Shown here piece by piece: positions 1 to 11,515 of a DNA stretch of 64,000 nt. The stretch is from Polytrichum commune (lineage: Eukaryota > Streptophyta > Polytrichopsida > Polytrichales > Polytrichaceae): NCBI GenBank assembly GCA_950295325.1, contig OX485805.1:14807501-14871500 (forward strand). The letters run 5' to 3'. The position numbers and the translations under genes are program-made. The notes under the pieces are model-generated. The model made no database searches, was not told the DNA's origin, and saw only the letters and a list, made by a program, of their open reading frames with translations. Position 1 is the stretch's first letter. Each line of letters opens with the position of its first letter.

Positions 1-217
1 CATACATAGTTCAATATGCTAGTACAATGAAATAAAACTAATGCTAGACTAAGGTTCGATGTTCATTAACATCGAATGATCATGAAGCCCAGTATTCAGA
101 TCATTAATGCTAGACTCAGGTCCAAAATTTCGAATCAACAATGGATGACCATTCATCAGTTTCTTAGGTATGAAAACTATGTGAGGTTGCGTGGTGTTTG
201 TTTGTTAGATTTCTTAC

Positions 218-2857
218 CAATGCGCCCGGACATTTTGTTGACAAGGCCGCCAGTGGAAGTCGCAGCGGCACAGTTGCCAAAGCTGTCCACGGCCGCACAA
301 CCGACAGTCTCGAACTCCGCTTTGAAGATTTGTGCACGGTTATGGTGTAAGTACCCGTTTCCGTTTCCATTCCCGTGAGAATACCCGTTTGATTTTCCAT
401 TGCAATTGCCGTTTGCGTAGACCAATCCAACGTTACCGTTGCCATTGCAATTCCCGTTTCCGTAAGCCTTCTCTACTCCGTTACCGTTGCCATTGCAATC
501 ATTGCGGGTTTCGTGACTGAATTCATCTTCTTTTGGAGGGGCATGTGCATGCTCAGAGAAGTCCAGCTGCATTTAAAGATAAATTATTAAAACTAAGTTA
601 TTTTTGAAAATAGAAATAACACCCCAAATACATATCTTTAACATACAGTTCCGCCATTGATGTACAACCCATCAGGAAAATTAGGCTGTCTTGAGATGCT
701 AGGTAAAAGTTGTGAGGAAATGTAGGCATCGTACCTCGACACTATTGGTCTCCCTCGCCTTCTCCAGCTTCTCTAAGTTCTCTTCGGTGATGAAGAAGCT
801 CGTATCTACAGTCTCCACACCCTGCACATTGCATTTGTCACCAAAGCCTATCAATATCTTCACACCAACCATTTTCCACAATTCTGGATTGATTTTCAAG
901 TTGAAGCTCGGAGCTGAACTTCTAGTCATCGGACTTTATTAAACTTCTACGTACGATATCAAGTTTGGGCTTGAACTTGAGGATCAATCCACAATAAAAG
1001 CATGCCCACCATCTTAAGCACATTTAAGAGTTCATAATACCTTCATAACAGCTTGAGCTTGACAAGCTCAAGCTTGCAAGTTCGGTAGGCCAAGGTAAAA
1101 GAACTCAAGCCCTTACATGTCGGTAAGGTGGTGGAACATTATATCAAGTTGGATTGATTTTCAAGTTCAAGTTCGGTCTTGAACTTGAAACCCAATCCAG
1201 AAATAGGAGGTACTAAAGCTCCACCATTTTAGGTACAAGTAAGGATCCACATTCTATGCATTTTAGGCAAAGGTAACCTGAATCTTTCCCTTGGCCATCA
1301 AACTTGCAACTTTGAGCCTAAGCTCAAGGTTGTGGACGGTTGGTCCTATTGTACTGGAGACCACACACGTTCGAAAACACCAATTTCGAAACAGAGATCA
1401 ATTACAGGGCAAGGTATGAGAATTTTGGTCTCAACATGTGCTCTTAACCTTGGCCCGGAGCATGGTTTTAAGGTCGGTCCCTCTCTCATTGTGTGTAAAT
1501 GTCTGTTTTCAACTCTGATCCAAGATGGTGGCTTTGTAAGGCTTTTAAAAACCGCCGTTTCCAATAAGTAGTTGGGAACGGACATTTTAAACCAAAAAAC
1601 CTGGAAACCAAGGTTCAGCACATGTCGAGACCAAAATTATTTTACGTTAGTCGACCTGAACCCCATTTCGGCGTTTTCGAACGTGTGTGTCGGGCCTCCC
1701 CTTCACCATTATATACATAACCGGTTGGCCCTTTTCTTTTCCTGTTCGTAATGAATAGTAAGACATAGTAGGAGGGATTTTGTACCTGGATTCTTGCAAA
1801 CTCTTCGGCTCCATCGAAGCCCAGGTAGACATGGGGAGAATTTTCCATCACCAGACGAGCCAGTGACACAGGGTGCACCACAGTAGAAAGCCCAGACACA
1901 GCTCCACAGTCTTTGGTCCTGCCATCCATAATGCAAGCTTCCATCTCCACTGTGCCCTTGTTTGTGAGCACTGACCCCTTCCCGGCGTTGAACAATGCGT
2001 CAGATTCCAGTGCCCTCACCTACAGTAACACCACAAGAACATCATCATCATCATCATTAGTGAGCTTGCTAAACTCATCTGAATGCATCATCAGATCACA
2101 TCAATACTATCGTGCATGCATCCTCACTCTCCTCATCCAGCCTCAAGTTCAAGGCCATCGTCTGGCCCACTCTGTGGCCGTGGTTAATGCCATATACATT
2201 TCTGATTCCCGTATACAAATAATCTGAGAATCAAAAGGGAAACACTCGTCCGGTAGCCATGGTTAGTAATCCCCATCCCAGGCTCACATTCGACCTTGCG
2301 AGCGACTATGATCAAGAGTGACGAGTTGTCTCTCTATCTCAGAGTTTGTTTAGTTTTTGGTGACCTTTGGAGTTTGAAACCTTGGAAATCAGCTTCCCCA
2401 AACTCAGGGGAATCTTCCGAGTTTTATGCAGTCTGTCTGTCGAGAAAACTTGCTTATCTTGTGTACACAAATGGAAAAAGAAGGCCCATTCTTCGCGACG
2501 CCTAAGTCGATAGTTCAATTTTTGCAGTCTGGCTAGCTACCAGATCGTGAGCTTGAATATATCCTAGCTAGCTTGTAGCGTTTAAACTTGAGGATTTGAG
2601 AGTTTCAGTGTAGTTGTAGAACATAGATAACTAGCAAGCGAGTGTAGACCGGTACTAAAAGTGAAGTGGAGATTGGAATTAGTACTCACCACAAGTTCAA
2701 CAGTTTCTACCGCTGAAAGGTTGTTTTCTAGTGCGACAACGCCGATGTTGAGAATTTCGTTGAGTGCAGCCTCGGTCCGTTTCTTCCAGTCTGATGTCAT
2801 GTTCTCCTTGGCAATCATGCCCGCACCGCCATGAAGTGCAATTGCCCATGACACCAT
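218..2857 (-). CDS. ASPG: Plant-type isoaspartyl peptidase / L-asparaginase (Ntn hydrolase), 5' part only
   Basis: Four coding exons read leftwards: 2690-2857, 1786-2019, 735-821 and 218-566. The first three junctions are phase 0 with GT donors and AG acceptors; exon 4 ends one base into a codon at a GTAAG donor and the rest lies beyond the window. The start is the ATG at 2855-2857; the longer open frame upstream begins only with GTG. Visible family motifs are HGGAG (residues 9-13), NAGKGSVLT (67-75), [23 protein letters not shown] with FITEEN (exon 3), then ETVGC, TSTGG (266-270) and GRIG. In the family the precursor cleaves itself before the Thr of TVG (here Thr250), which becomes the beta-subunit nucleophile; the mature enzyme hydrolyses asparagine and beta-aspartyl dipeptides in the cytosol. 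The GVETVD and DGAEEFAR segments look more ASPGA1-like than ASPGB1-like, but this is not settled. The region before Thr250 is about 45-65 residues longer than I expect and is Asn-Gly rich. Confidence 0.93.
354..497 (-). repeat. In-frame Asn-Gly-rich coding minisatellite in asparaginase exon 4
   Basis: On the minus strand a degenerate hexamer resembling GGNAAY repeats and encodes about 48 residues dominated by Asn and Gly, with 12 Asn-Gly dipeptides, broken by short non-repeat stretches (VEKAY, VGLVYA). The frame stays open throughout and normal family sequence resumes 16 residues later at ETVGC. It lies in the variable linker at the end of the alpha subunit. Confidence 0.85.
1356..1699. mobile_element. 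Small terminal-inverted-repeat element in asparaginase intron 2
   Basis: The ends are imperfect inverted copies: left GGAGACCACACACGTTCG and right, read as reverse complement, GGAGGCCCGACACACACG followed by TTCG. Both continue into GAAAAC and CC. No open frame of note lies between them and I see no clear target-site duplication. It fills over a third of the 964-base intron 822-1785, in which two further AT-rich direct repeats (near 882-1010 and 1145-1240) occur. Confidence 0.5.
2037..2058. repeat. ATC/CAT microsatellite in asparaginase intron 1
   Basis: A short run of CAT triplets lies just upstream, in gene orientation, of the exon 2 acceptor at 2020-2021. It is ordinary intronic simple sequence. 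Confidence 0.7.
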
Positions 2858-3812
2858 ATTTTCGGAGGTGATCAATTTATACACTGTCTTCAGGAACCAC
2901 TACAAAAGCCACACAAGTGGAACAAAGCAAACCAGAGCACACTGGAACCGAGCTATCTATACACAAGCCGAACTTTAAATTTGAAGACACCACCAAAGTG
3001 GCGCTTCAAGCTCTGGGAGCCTCCACAAAACGGCTGGATCGATGATACACAACAAAATTAGATTGTAACTCTGAGCTGAATGCTGATGAGCAGCCTACAA
3101 AGAGTGATTCTGCACTAGTCACCGTTAAGTATCCACCTCAAAATTATGGGGAGGTCAATGTGCAATTAATCGACCCCCACTCTAATCTCTTGCACTTCCT
3201 TTCTCTAACTGCCTGTGGGGTACAAAATTAACAAATTACAGGCTAAACCTTTATAAAAAAAAAAATAGTTTCTGCAGCGCAGCAGCTGCCGATAATCTCT
3301 AGTAGCTAGCAACTCTTCACAGTTCCTTGTAATCTGCAGACGCAAAAAAATGAGTTTGGAGATTGCAGAAAAATGGGGGGGCCGACTCCGCCGCTAGTAC
3401 TGCAGTTGCTGATGATCTCCAACCAGGGCTAGGCTATCGACATACGAGACCGAATTCTCCAGAGCTCATGGATCAGATGAGAAGGCTACGATTACTTAGC
3501 TTGGCTCTACAAGCACAAGCAATGCGCTTAATATAAGGGTCTGATGAGGAGCACCCACATCCTCGTGCGATCTAGCTTCAAGTATGAATGTGGATGGATC
3601 TATGAATGTGAAAGCCGTGAATCTTTTTTTACTTGCTACGAGTGGAATCCCAGAACTTTGGTGGGTAGGTTCCATGCAGTCTGACAACAAATCTAAGGCT
3701 GCAGCCACCGGAACTGGCCTGGAGACCTTGTTTAATTAAAGTGAGCTCGATTCATCATGATCCGTAATAAGTGTCAAGCTTCAATTACCGTTGCTTCGCA
3801 AGGGTTTAGGGT
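2858..3812 (-). promoter_or_regulatory. Upstream region of the asparaginase gene
   Basis: This gene-free stretch should hold the 5' leader and promoter of the asparaginase. A possible TATA-like TATAGATA (minus strand, 2954-2961) lies about 97 bases before the ATG, and a second TATAAAG beside an A-run occurs near 3250. An open minus frame at 3496-3708 matches nothing I recognise. No transcription start can be set from the sequence. Confidence 0.25.
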
Positions 3813-3814
3813 TT

Positions 3815-4041
3815 AGAGGGAATTATCGTATATGAGTGTACCACTCATTCATCCAACATAAAAGCTCTAAAATAGTATGCAGTCCGGAGGCAACCTTTTG
3901 AAAGTTGATTTGACACTATGAGTTAGTTTTTAAGATCTCGAAATAGTCTACTTGAGGTCATTTGAGAAGAGTCGGCAACAAACTTTAGGGGGGTCAAGTT
4001 TTTATGTTGGATGGATGAGAGGTACGATAATTCCTTCTCTC
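3815..4041. mobile_element. TIR element with GGAATTATCGTA ends (copy 1)
   Basis: The left end reads AGAGGGAATTATCGTATATG and the right end is its imperfect reverse complement (ACGATAATTCCTTCTCT). Next inside both ends is an inverted motif around CATCCAACATAAAA. The same ends recur near 13794-14175, 53375-53613 and 55085-55675, so this is a family, not a chance palindrome. No coding capacity is seen. Confidence 0.6.
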
Positions 4042-4049
4042 TTGATTGT

Positions 4050-5635
4050 TGGAGTTGCTTGGTAATGTCTCCAACGTTGCCACCACATCTACCTCCAACA
4101 CTACTTTAGAGAGAGTCATGGGGTGTAATGATCACCATCACATCGTATTAAGTGCTAAGCCTTGCTATCACTTGGGTAACAAATTGTTAGCAATAATTCT
4201 TATATCATCTCCAGTAGTGCCATCATATGTCCTTCCAACTCTAGTTTACCGGGAGAGGGATATGGTAACGATCGCTATCGCATCCCACCAAATCTTTCTT
4301 CCCAATGTTCAATGTAGATTTGGAGGGAGCATATCAAAGAAGACACTCTATTCTCATGTATGAAAAATAAAGGCTCTTGCACATCGGTCAAAACTCTTCC
4401 AATGCTAGAAAGTGGTCTCTTCAAATCACTTCAAGCTTTATATTACTACCTTTTACATAACTACTTTATTAATATTAATCATAGTTCAAAATTGTGTTGC
4501 ACATCTTGGAATTATGATTTTATGCTTAGAGCAACAACAACCACAGTTGTAGCAGTGTTGCTTTCACCACTAAAATTTAAAGGCCCATCCACCTAGTACT
4601 CCACATGCTCCTCCATTGCTACCGAGCTTCCAAGTGTAAGAAATGAAGGAATTGTGGGGACAACAACCACATTTTTCAAAATAGGTCATTGAAAACAAAT
4701 TATTAATGAAGGTTTCATGGAATTTAAGTTAGTACGTCAAACCGACCTTGGTTGGTTATCAAAAATTCTTTATAGAACACGATTGTAAATTGCATAACTT
4801 ATGGGGATGTTGTTTATTTCAAGTTTAAATAAATTTTGTTGGGATAGCATTTATTTCACAACTATGGATATGAATGTTTTAGAAGACAAAAAGTTGGCAC
4901 TTGTAGGGCTTTTGCCCATCTTGGCTATCATCTTGGACCTATCTTTCTTTTTGTTGTTTTATTCAATGTAAGGTCATTGAATCAAGAATTTCCATTCAAG
5001 AAGAATATCTTACTAGAATGGAATTGATGATAGTCATTTTAGACACTCTTTACATTGGGCTTACATTATTGAAATTAGAGGTAGCTATATAACTAAAAGG
5101 TTATCAATTACAACAATCTTCTCAACTTTTCTATCTGACAAGTATCAATGATGCTAGGTTATGCACATTTTTGAGGCATACGGATATATATAGTTCATAG
5201 TTGCATGATAACCGGGAACTTATAGCCAACAAACAACAACATGTAAAATAACCAGTCAACACTGGTTCAAGTTCACAAGTATTTTGAATAACACCTAATA
5301 GTATGAAACATTTACAGCCCAGGATTCGCGGTGTCTATATAATCTCATCCATCAAGAAAGTGAAAATGCAACTAACTAGTTTATCACATCAATATAGCTA
5401 TTGGTATATAATTTGACTTCAAAAATCACATCTAGAAAAACCTTGAATTAGTCTCAGGAGGTCTAGCTCAAATGAATAAGCCCATCAACATTCAAGAATC
5501 TGGTTAAATTCATAGTTATATGAAAGTTCAATAGGTGATTTGGACATTATAGAACATAAATGACTTTGTATGATAGAATTTACATCCTCATTAACTATCA
5601 TAGCACTGCATAACACCGAATAGTAACACACACTA
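4050..5635. other. Gene-free AT-rich stretch
   Basis: No gene is seen. Open frames at 4046-4363 and 4360-4596 have no recognisable motif. The part from about 5480 to 5640 matches the right half of the TA-flanked MITE at 32137-32355 (shared GAAAGTTCAATAGGT and TATAGAAC blocks), so it is a truncated copy of that element. Confidence 0.4.
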
Positions 5636-6005
5636 TAGTAGAGGCATCTATTCCCAATCAGGATCCCAATGCATCAACAATCTATACGATACTAGAATTT
5701 CGGTAATGTTGGGACCGAATTTCGATCAGGCCAAACCAATAGTTCCATCACACATGTCCTAGTTTTGAGTGCTAAAGTGAGAAGGAACAAACCATTACAA
5801 CAAACTCTAAACATTGGTAAATATGTTCAAACCAACTTTTGACTTCAAAAATTCACAGTAATTTCAATACAAAGAATAAAATTATCATTTTTTTTGCAAT
5901 CCTCTCGATTTATGTCTTCCTACATGGGAAGAGTTTGCACCGCCTCATACTTCTCCAGATCTGACATGTAACCTCTTAAGTGATCGGTTATGGGCACCTC
6001 GACTC
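5636..6005 (-). mobile_element. Repeat family bounded by TAGAGGCGCC-like ends (reverse copy)
   Basis: The left edge reads TAGTAGAGGCATCTATTCCC and the right edge GGTTATGGGCACCTCGACTC. Copies with the same ends lie at 35891-36388, 58190-58590 and 58655-59010 and share internal blocks such as GCACTCAAAA and GACATGTGTCATGGC. The ends are inverted relative to each other, which suggests a non-autonomous DNA transposon. No target duplication was resolved. Confidence 0.5.
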
Positions 6006-6311
6006 TAATTGCAATAACCATCACACCCAGCGGTATGGCAAACATGTGACATATTGTATAGAAATGCGCCCTTTTCTTTTTTCTTTTTTCTTTTCTTTTG
6101 GTATGCCTACCAACACACACACACACAGAGGCGGACGTGGCGCCATTTGAAGCTCGGAAGGGTGCAGGGTTTGTGCTGGAGGTGACTTGGCGTGACTGTG
6201 ATCGTCCAGTAAGATAACTTAGTACCACTGCAAGATTTTCCCTTTGAAAAATACATGGTTTCGGCACCACAGTTGGCAGCATGTGGTGTTCTTCAAGCCT
6301 CCTCTTCATTC

Positions 6312-6687
6312 AGGGCCGGTTTACACTACGGTGGAGAAGGCCTCCGGTCGGTCAAGAATGCTTGGCCAAGACATGGTTATATGAGGCAAATGGTGGATGT
6401 GCCGGAGAAGAATTAAAGGTAATAAAATATTTTTATTGAGTTGGGCTTCTCCGGCCTCTTGAGGCCGGACAAGAAACTCCTCCTCCGGAGAAGCCCAACT
6501 CCAAAAAGTGCCGCCATGTAGGCGGCCATGTCATTTTATCATCCATGAGAAAAGTTCACCACCATTGTTTTCTTCACCTAGTGTAAACACCCACCGGTCA
6601 AGAGTTGCATTTTCAACCAATCACAATTGAGAAACGCCCTTTTTTCCATGACCAGTGGACTTCTCCACCGTAGTGTAAACCGGCCCT
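6312..6687. mobile_element. MITE with perfect 28-bp terminal inverted repeats
   Basis: The element begins AGGGCCGGTTTACACTACGG and ends with the exact reverse complement; the match runs 28 bases to GGTGGAGAAG. The flanks are CATTC at 6307-6311 and 6688-6692. This can be read as a 5-bp target duplication, or as TCA if the element starts at GGGCC, which would suit a PIF/Harbinger-like element. The centre holds a second inverted repeat around GTTGGGCTTCTCCGG near 6437-6502. Perfect ends suggest recent activity. Confidence 0.8.
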
Positions 6688-6692
6688 CATTC

Positions 6693-9378
6693 TCCGTCGT
6701 TTGTGGTGTCGTCCAGTGCCAGGGAAGTTTGTGGGCATCTATAGTGGGTCAAGATCCATGTGATTTCAAATGCAGCCGGTTACATGTACGTTGACATGAT
6801 TCATCGTCCAGTTTTGCTTTGATTCATCATGTGAGGTATATTCTTCTATGGATTCCTGTAAACTGATCGGTAATTCTCCTGAAGTCTCCAACTTCAATCG
6901 CTTATTTCTCAATCTCAACCGGTCGGTTCATCTGCAACTAATTAACCGCCGATTCTCCCCAAGCCCTGCCCTGCCCTGGTGTGGTGTGGTGAGCTGAGCT
7001 TGGCAGTAAAATCGCTTGCTCGTGAAGTAGTCCGATCCCACAGGATTTCAGGAGCCGCCGCCGCCGCCACCAAACCCTGAACCTTTTGTACATGTCATAC
7101 CCTGAAGCGAGGAGGAGCTAAACGATGGATTGCTGCATGCTTTTGCAAACCAATACAGTCGTCAATGATGCATAAATATAGACAAACGAGTGAGGTTCGA
7201 GGTGGTCGATTATTAGTGGTGAGATATATAAGGTGAATTGTCATGAATCGTGATCTGATGTGATGGATTCTAGTGTGTAGGTACATATCCAACTCTGAAA
7301 TGTACATATCTGAAAGAACATCAGCATAGGTCAATTAGGACTTTCACTTGAAGAATGCGGGAAGATACTCACCTTGATTCCATGGTAAGGAGGCTCGGTT
7401 TCTATGTTTTTAATGGTTGTGTCTGTAGGACAAAGACTGTGCATCGACTTCTCTGTTTCAAGAGCAAATTTCTTAACCACTTTGCGTTCACACTTGGACG
7501 TTACTTGTTACTGTTATTTTTGGTCCAGTTTATTTAATGTGGATGTTAACTATATTTTTATATATATATCTAGTTAACTATAGTTGCTCCCTAAAATGTA
7601 TAGAAAAAATCTAGTTAAGTATAGTTATTTTGGTGGTTGTTGATTATTTATTTTTAAATTTTTGGGTGATAAATGAGTAGCTTTAGTCTGTGACCCGCAT
7701 TTGAGAAGAAGGTGTATAAAATCCAAGAAAGGTTTGGTTATAGGTATAGTAAATAGTCATGGGCTAGCATGAGCAAAGTGGACAGCTACAGTTGTAGTCT
7801 TTCATAATAAAAGATAGAGCCTCACGGTTCTACTGTTTTCTTGTTATTCTTATTCTTATTTTAAGGTTAGTATGTACATCTCATTTTTATTTGGCTTGGG
7901 ATTCATGGCATGTACATAAACTCAACCATCGTGGATGAAGGGACTCCAGTATAAAAAAAACTTCCCTGGAAGATTGAGAGCCGGTTCATTCCGACTTGAC
8001 ATCACTAGACTAATTCAGGATCTTTGACTTTATTTACGGAGTTGAATCGTCTTAAATGATATATTTATAGGTTTTAATATAATCCACTATGTTTTCACCT
8101 TCTCAATGGATGAGTTTATGTAGACACCATGAATCCATGGCCTTATTATTTTCTTATCAAACCTCTACGTATATGTTCATAATAGGTGCAATCACATAGA
8201 GGTGAATTAGACCGCCCCCACACTAACTTCCAATTTGGCTTCACAAACCTCAACATGCTAATCTTTTACATTATACTACCTTCTCTATAAAGTACGGTTG
8301 GGTTTACACACAAGTCCAACATTAAAGAAAACCCAAAATCAAGTGATCTTATTGGTCAAGAGCAAAATAATTGGACTCAAGGAATTAACCTTAGGATTCA
8401 AGCCCCAGGTATGGAAACTAGCATGGCACTAATGTGACGCCGCTTTCTTACAAAATCTTGTGGGTCCTTACTTAAGAAAATAGTCCATCCCATTTTAAAA
8501 CCAAACTTCAAGCTTGGGTCCAGTCTTGACTCTTGAGACTTTGAAGGGGTGTTTTTAGACTGGAAGTTTCTTGGACCTAGGCCTAAGTGTAAACCCACCC
8601 TAAGTGTAGGTCTCATACATGTGTTGTAAATTGTCCACTATATATATCCCCCAAGTCTATATTTACGAACCTTGTTTATAGGTTTCCCAATTTTAACTTT
8701 TACTAGTTCACAATACTTCCAAGGGAGCAAAACCACGTGTGATAAACATGTACTTTTGGCAACGGGGGGGCGGTATATAGTAATGCGCATATTCATGGGA
8801 TGTTCCAAATAATTAATGAATATTTATTAATATAAATTTAATATATTCTCCAAAAGGAATACCCTATATTCATCTTTAATTGTTCTAGGAAAATTGCTCA
8901 TTTGGATTTTATTCCACCCTATACAATGTGTTTTGCTTGTGGTTCTTAATTTTTACAAAGAGTGACCTCCCTAAAAGAGCATTAGGTAGAGATTTTAACA
9001 TTGGATGGGCATGTGCAACCATTGACTCAAATAACTGCATTAATTATGGTAAATAATGTGGGCACATGTATAGTGTGGCTTACCATGTGCAAAAGTATAA
9101 TGTGGCCCACAATCTACATCATTGTACATAAAAAAAAATAGAGTGCACCCAAGTTACAAGTCTTATATTTTTGTGATATACCCACCTCTAGGTTGAATTC
9201 TTTCAAATGCAGAGTACCTTTAGTAAAATAGAATAATTGTAACCTACAACATGACCCTCTAATGTAAAAGAATGTGGATTATTTGATAGATCATGTGTAC
9301 CCACAACATTATCTCCAAAGTTTTTGTGTAGGAACCAGGCCCACACTAGTATTTATAACAATCAATACAATGTACCAA
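6693..9378. other. Gene-free stretch with a fragment of the CCGGTT repeat family
   Basis: A fragment of the repeat duplicated at 28492-29068 lies at about 6833-6960 (TCTCAACCGGT and CAACTAATTAACCGCCGATTC blocks). A short GCC/CCG run lies near 7054-7068 and an AT-rich tract at 7540-7620. No gene is recognised. Confidence 0.4.
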
Positions 9379-9528
9379 AGTCATTCACTCAAAGGTAAAC
9401 GACTCATACATGTTGTCATTAGTTTATCATGATCTCCCATGTGCAAAAGAAAAAGTCATTCACTCAAAGGTAAACGACTCATGCATGTTGTCATTTGTTT
9501 AACATGATCTCCCATGTGCAAAAGAAAT
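9379..9528. repeat. 75-bp tandem duplication
   Basis: Two adjacent units of 75 bases (9379-9453 and 9454-9528) differ at only a few positions. Each begins with GTCATTCACTCAAAGG and ends with CCCATGTGCAAAAGAAA. No gene spans it. Confidence 0.85.
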
Positions 9529-10475
9529 TTGCAAGTTTTAACACCTAAATGTCCAAGCCTAAATATCCCCAAAATCATCTTAAGAAGTTCATCCCCATTT
9601 AGTAGCTTAATAAAAATACAAATACATACCTCTAATGATGGCCTCAATTGTTCGAATGGCATGCTTGAAAAGTTAGGATTGCTCAAAATAATATTCAACT
9701 ATCCACATGTCTCAATACATAAGATTATGATGTAACCATGTACATTGGTATAGACAGACACAGGGGATTGCCCAGATGAAAAAAGTCCTTCTCAACCTTT
9801 AAGGAGTACACTTTTGTGAACATCACAAGCTACAAAATACATGCAACTCACTACTGACTATTACCATACTTTCTTCAACAACTAAACAAACTGAAAACTC
9901 CTACACATCTTATGCAAATGCCCAAATTTCATGACTCATAAACATCCATAGACATGCTACCATCATCACAAACATATGAGTCATGGCCAATAGACACATG
10001 TCACGGCAAAATTATGCAAATCTACAACCGTGAATTTCTAGTTACGCAAGACGAGTGCCCAAGGCACAGCATATGCTTGTAAGATCGTGCATGCATGCAG
10101 GATAGTAAAACGTGAGTAAGGTAGAAGCCGCCAAACGCTGACGTGGCACACGTTTAGTGTCCAGCTGGACCATTGGTGTGTGCCATGTCAGCACGTGTGT
10201 GTGTACCTTGTAACTTAACTTGTCCCAAGTCGGTTGAGTTGTAATGACTCAAGGGGGAGTTGATTGCCTGAGGTGGCTGCTAAGATTAATGAGGTGTAAG
10301 ATAGCTCCCAGCAGTGGCAAATTGTGTGACACCATTTGGCTCTTTATGGTCACATGAGGCTTCAGCCACACTTCAGCCGGCCCCATGTGATTTCGGTTTA
10401 TAACAACACGAGGACTAGCGAAATATAAGCATGGAATGGGCCGCCACCCTAAACAACTTTCTTCAACATAACTTA

Positions 10476-11178
10476 GGGCCCGGTTCACATTGGGGTCCCA
10501 AGTCCCAACCTCGGGGGGGGGGGGGGGGGCAGTGTGTTAAAAAGTTAAGGATATAGGTGCGAACAACCACTATTTTATAAGGGGGTATTACTTTCAATTC
10601 TCTTCTTTTTTCACATGTTATCATTATGTAAATTTCTACTTTGGGTTAATAGAAAAATGGTTTTCATTACTTATAATTCCAAATTACCTATTATTCCATA
10701 CCCTATAGTACTTTAAAGATGTCCAGTGCCATTTTATAATTTTTAGCCCCCATGTTTTAAAAATACCCTATCATTTGTTCGCACGTATATTGCTACTCCA
10801 ACCAATGACTACCCCCCCCCCCCCCCCCGAGGTCCCAACATGAAGGCGAAGTCCCAACTTTTGAGCCTCAAGAAACCATTAGAATATGGTTAGTTTTTCA
10901 TTCAAAGTTGCGGTCTTGATTGTTTTGTGCAAAGTTGTTCACGGGACTTGGGTGTTCATAGCTTTTTGCTCGACCCAGCTTTCGACACAAGTCTCATGCT
11001 TCACCTCCAAAAGGTGTTGCCATGTACGCATCCATGTCATACTTGGGACTCATGACTTGGGACCTCGTGTGAAGTGGTGAGTTCCAACTTCCATGCCCTC
11101 AACAGATGAGATTGCATGGATTGACCTGACCTCAAGTGACTTGGGACTTAAGACTTGGGACGCCATGTGAGCCAACCC
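10476..11178. mobile_element. PIF/Harbinger-like element flanked by TTA
   Basis: TTA occurs at 10473-10475 and 11179-11181. The ends are imperfect inverted repeats: GGGCCCGGTTCACATTGGGG at the left and, as reverse complement, GGGTTGGCTCACATGGCGTC at the right, both continuing CCCAAGTC. A GGGC start with a TTA duplication is typical of Tourist-type PIF/Harbinger MITEs. It is split by another element at 10510-10831 and carries no transposase. Confidence 0.75.
10510..10831. mobile_element. Nested element with 17-G / 17-C homopolymer ends and an 8-bp target duplication
   Basis: The element starts CTC followed by 17 G and ends with 17 C followed by GAG. Inside the runs lie imperfect inverted repeats containing GTGCGAACAA (left) and TTTGTTCGCAC (right). 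GTCCCAAC flanks it on both sides (10502-10509 and 10832-10839), which fits an 8-bp duplication as made by hAT transposases. The host has other GTCCCAA copies, so the duplication could in part be coincidental. It lies inside the Harbinger-like element 10476-11178. Confidence 0.7.
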
Positions 11179-11223
11179 TTATAGCCCACCATTCACGAAG
11201 GTAGACATGCCTAGACCAACCAC

Positions 11224-11515
11224 AACGATAATCTAGGTACCTATGTTTGAGTGGTGTGTGGTTCAGGTGTGGATCTAAGCATTGACACCAAGAGAGGATG
11301 CATTTAAAAGAGATCGGACTACGTGTTCAAAATATGTTAACTTTTCTAGGTTCAACGATCAACATGATTGGGGGGAAGCCTATATATATAACCACTTGAT
11401 GAGCACAAGAATCTATAAAAGAGCTCCAAAAATTATGACACGAGCATGCATGATGTGGATTTGCTAATCGTCTTGCACTCATTGTGTGTTTTATATACCC
11501 GACAAGAAGTAGGTG
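11224..11515 (+). repeat. Dispersed repeat containing AATCAACATGATTGGGGG
   Basis: Shared blocks (TTTGAGTGGT, CAACATGATTGGGGG, CACTTGATGAGCACAAGAATC, GAGCTCCAAAA, GATTTGCTAATC) recur near 35760-35885, 36390-36490, 49130-49260 and 59310-59540, with related antisense sequence near 51840-52050. The ends are not clear, so class is unknown. Confidence 0.5.

Noticed and set aside
1-217. Next asparaginase exon at the left edge
   Set aside because: No frame encodes the expected DTPLIGAGTYAN-like block, so this is intron.
236-310. Glu instead of Gly before the catalytic Thr of the asparaginase (ETVGC)
   Set aside because: Bacterial relatives have Gly-Thr at the cleavage site, but I recall ETVGC in plant-type sequences, so this is probably normal.
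5920-6309. 129-codon minus open frame MKRRLEE...
   Set aside because: It contains CA and purine microsatellites translated as VCVCV and KRKEKRKKK and overlaps a repeat. No known domain is present.
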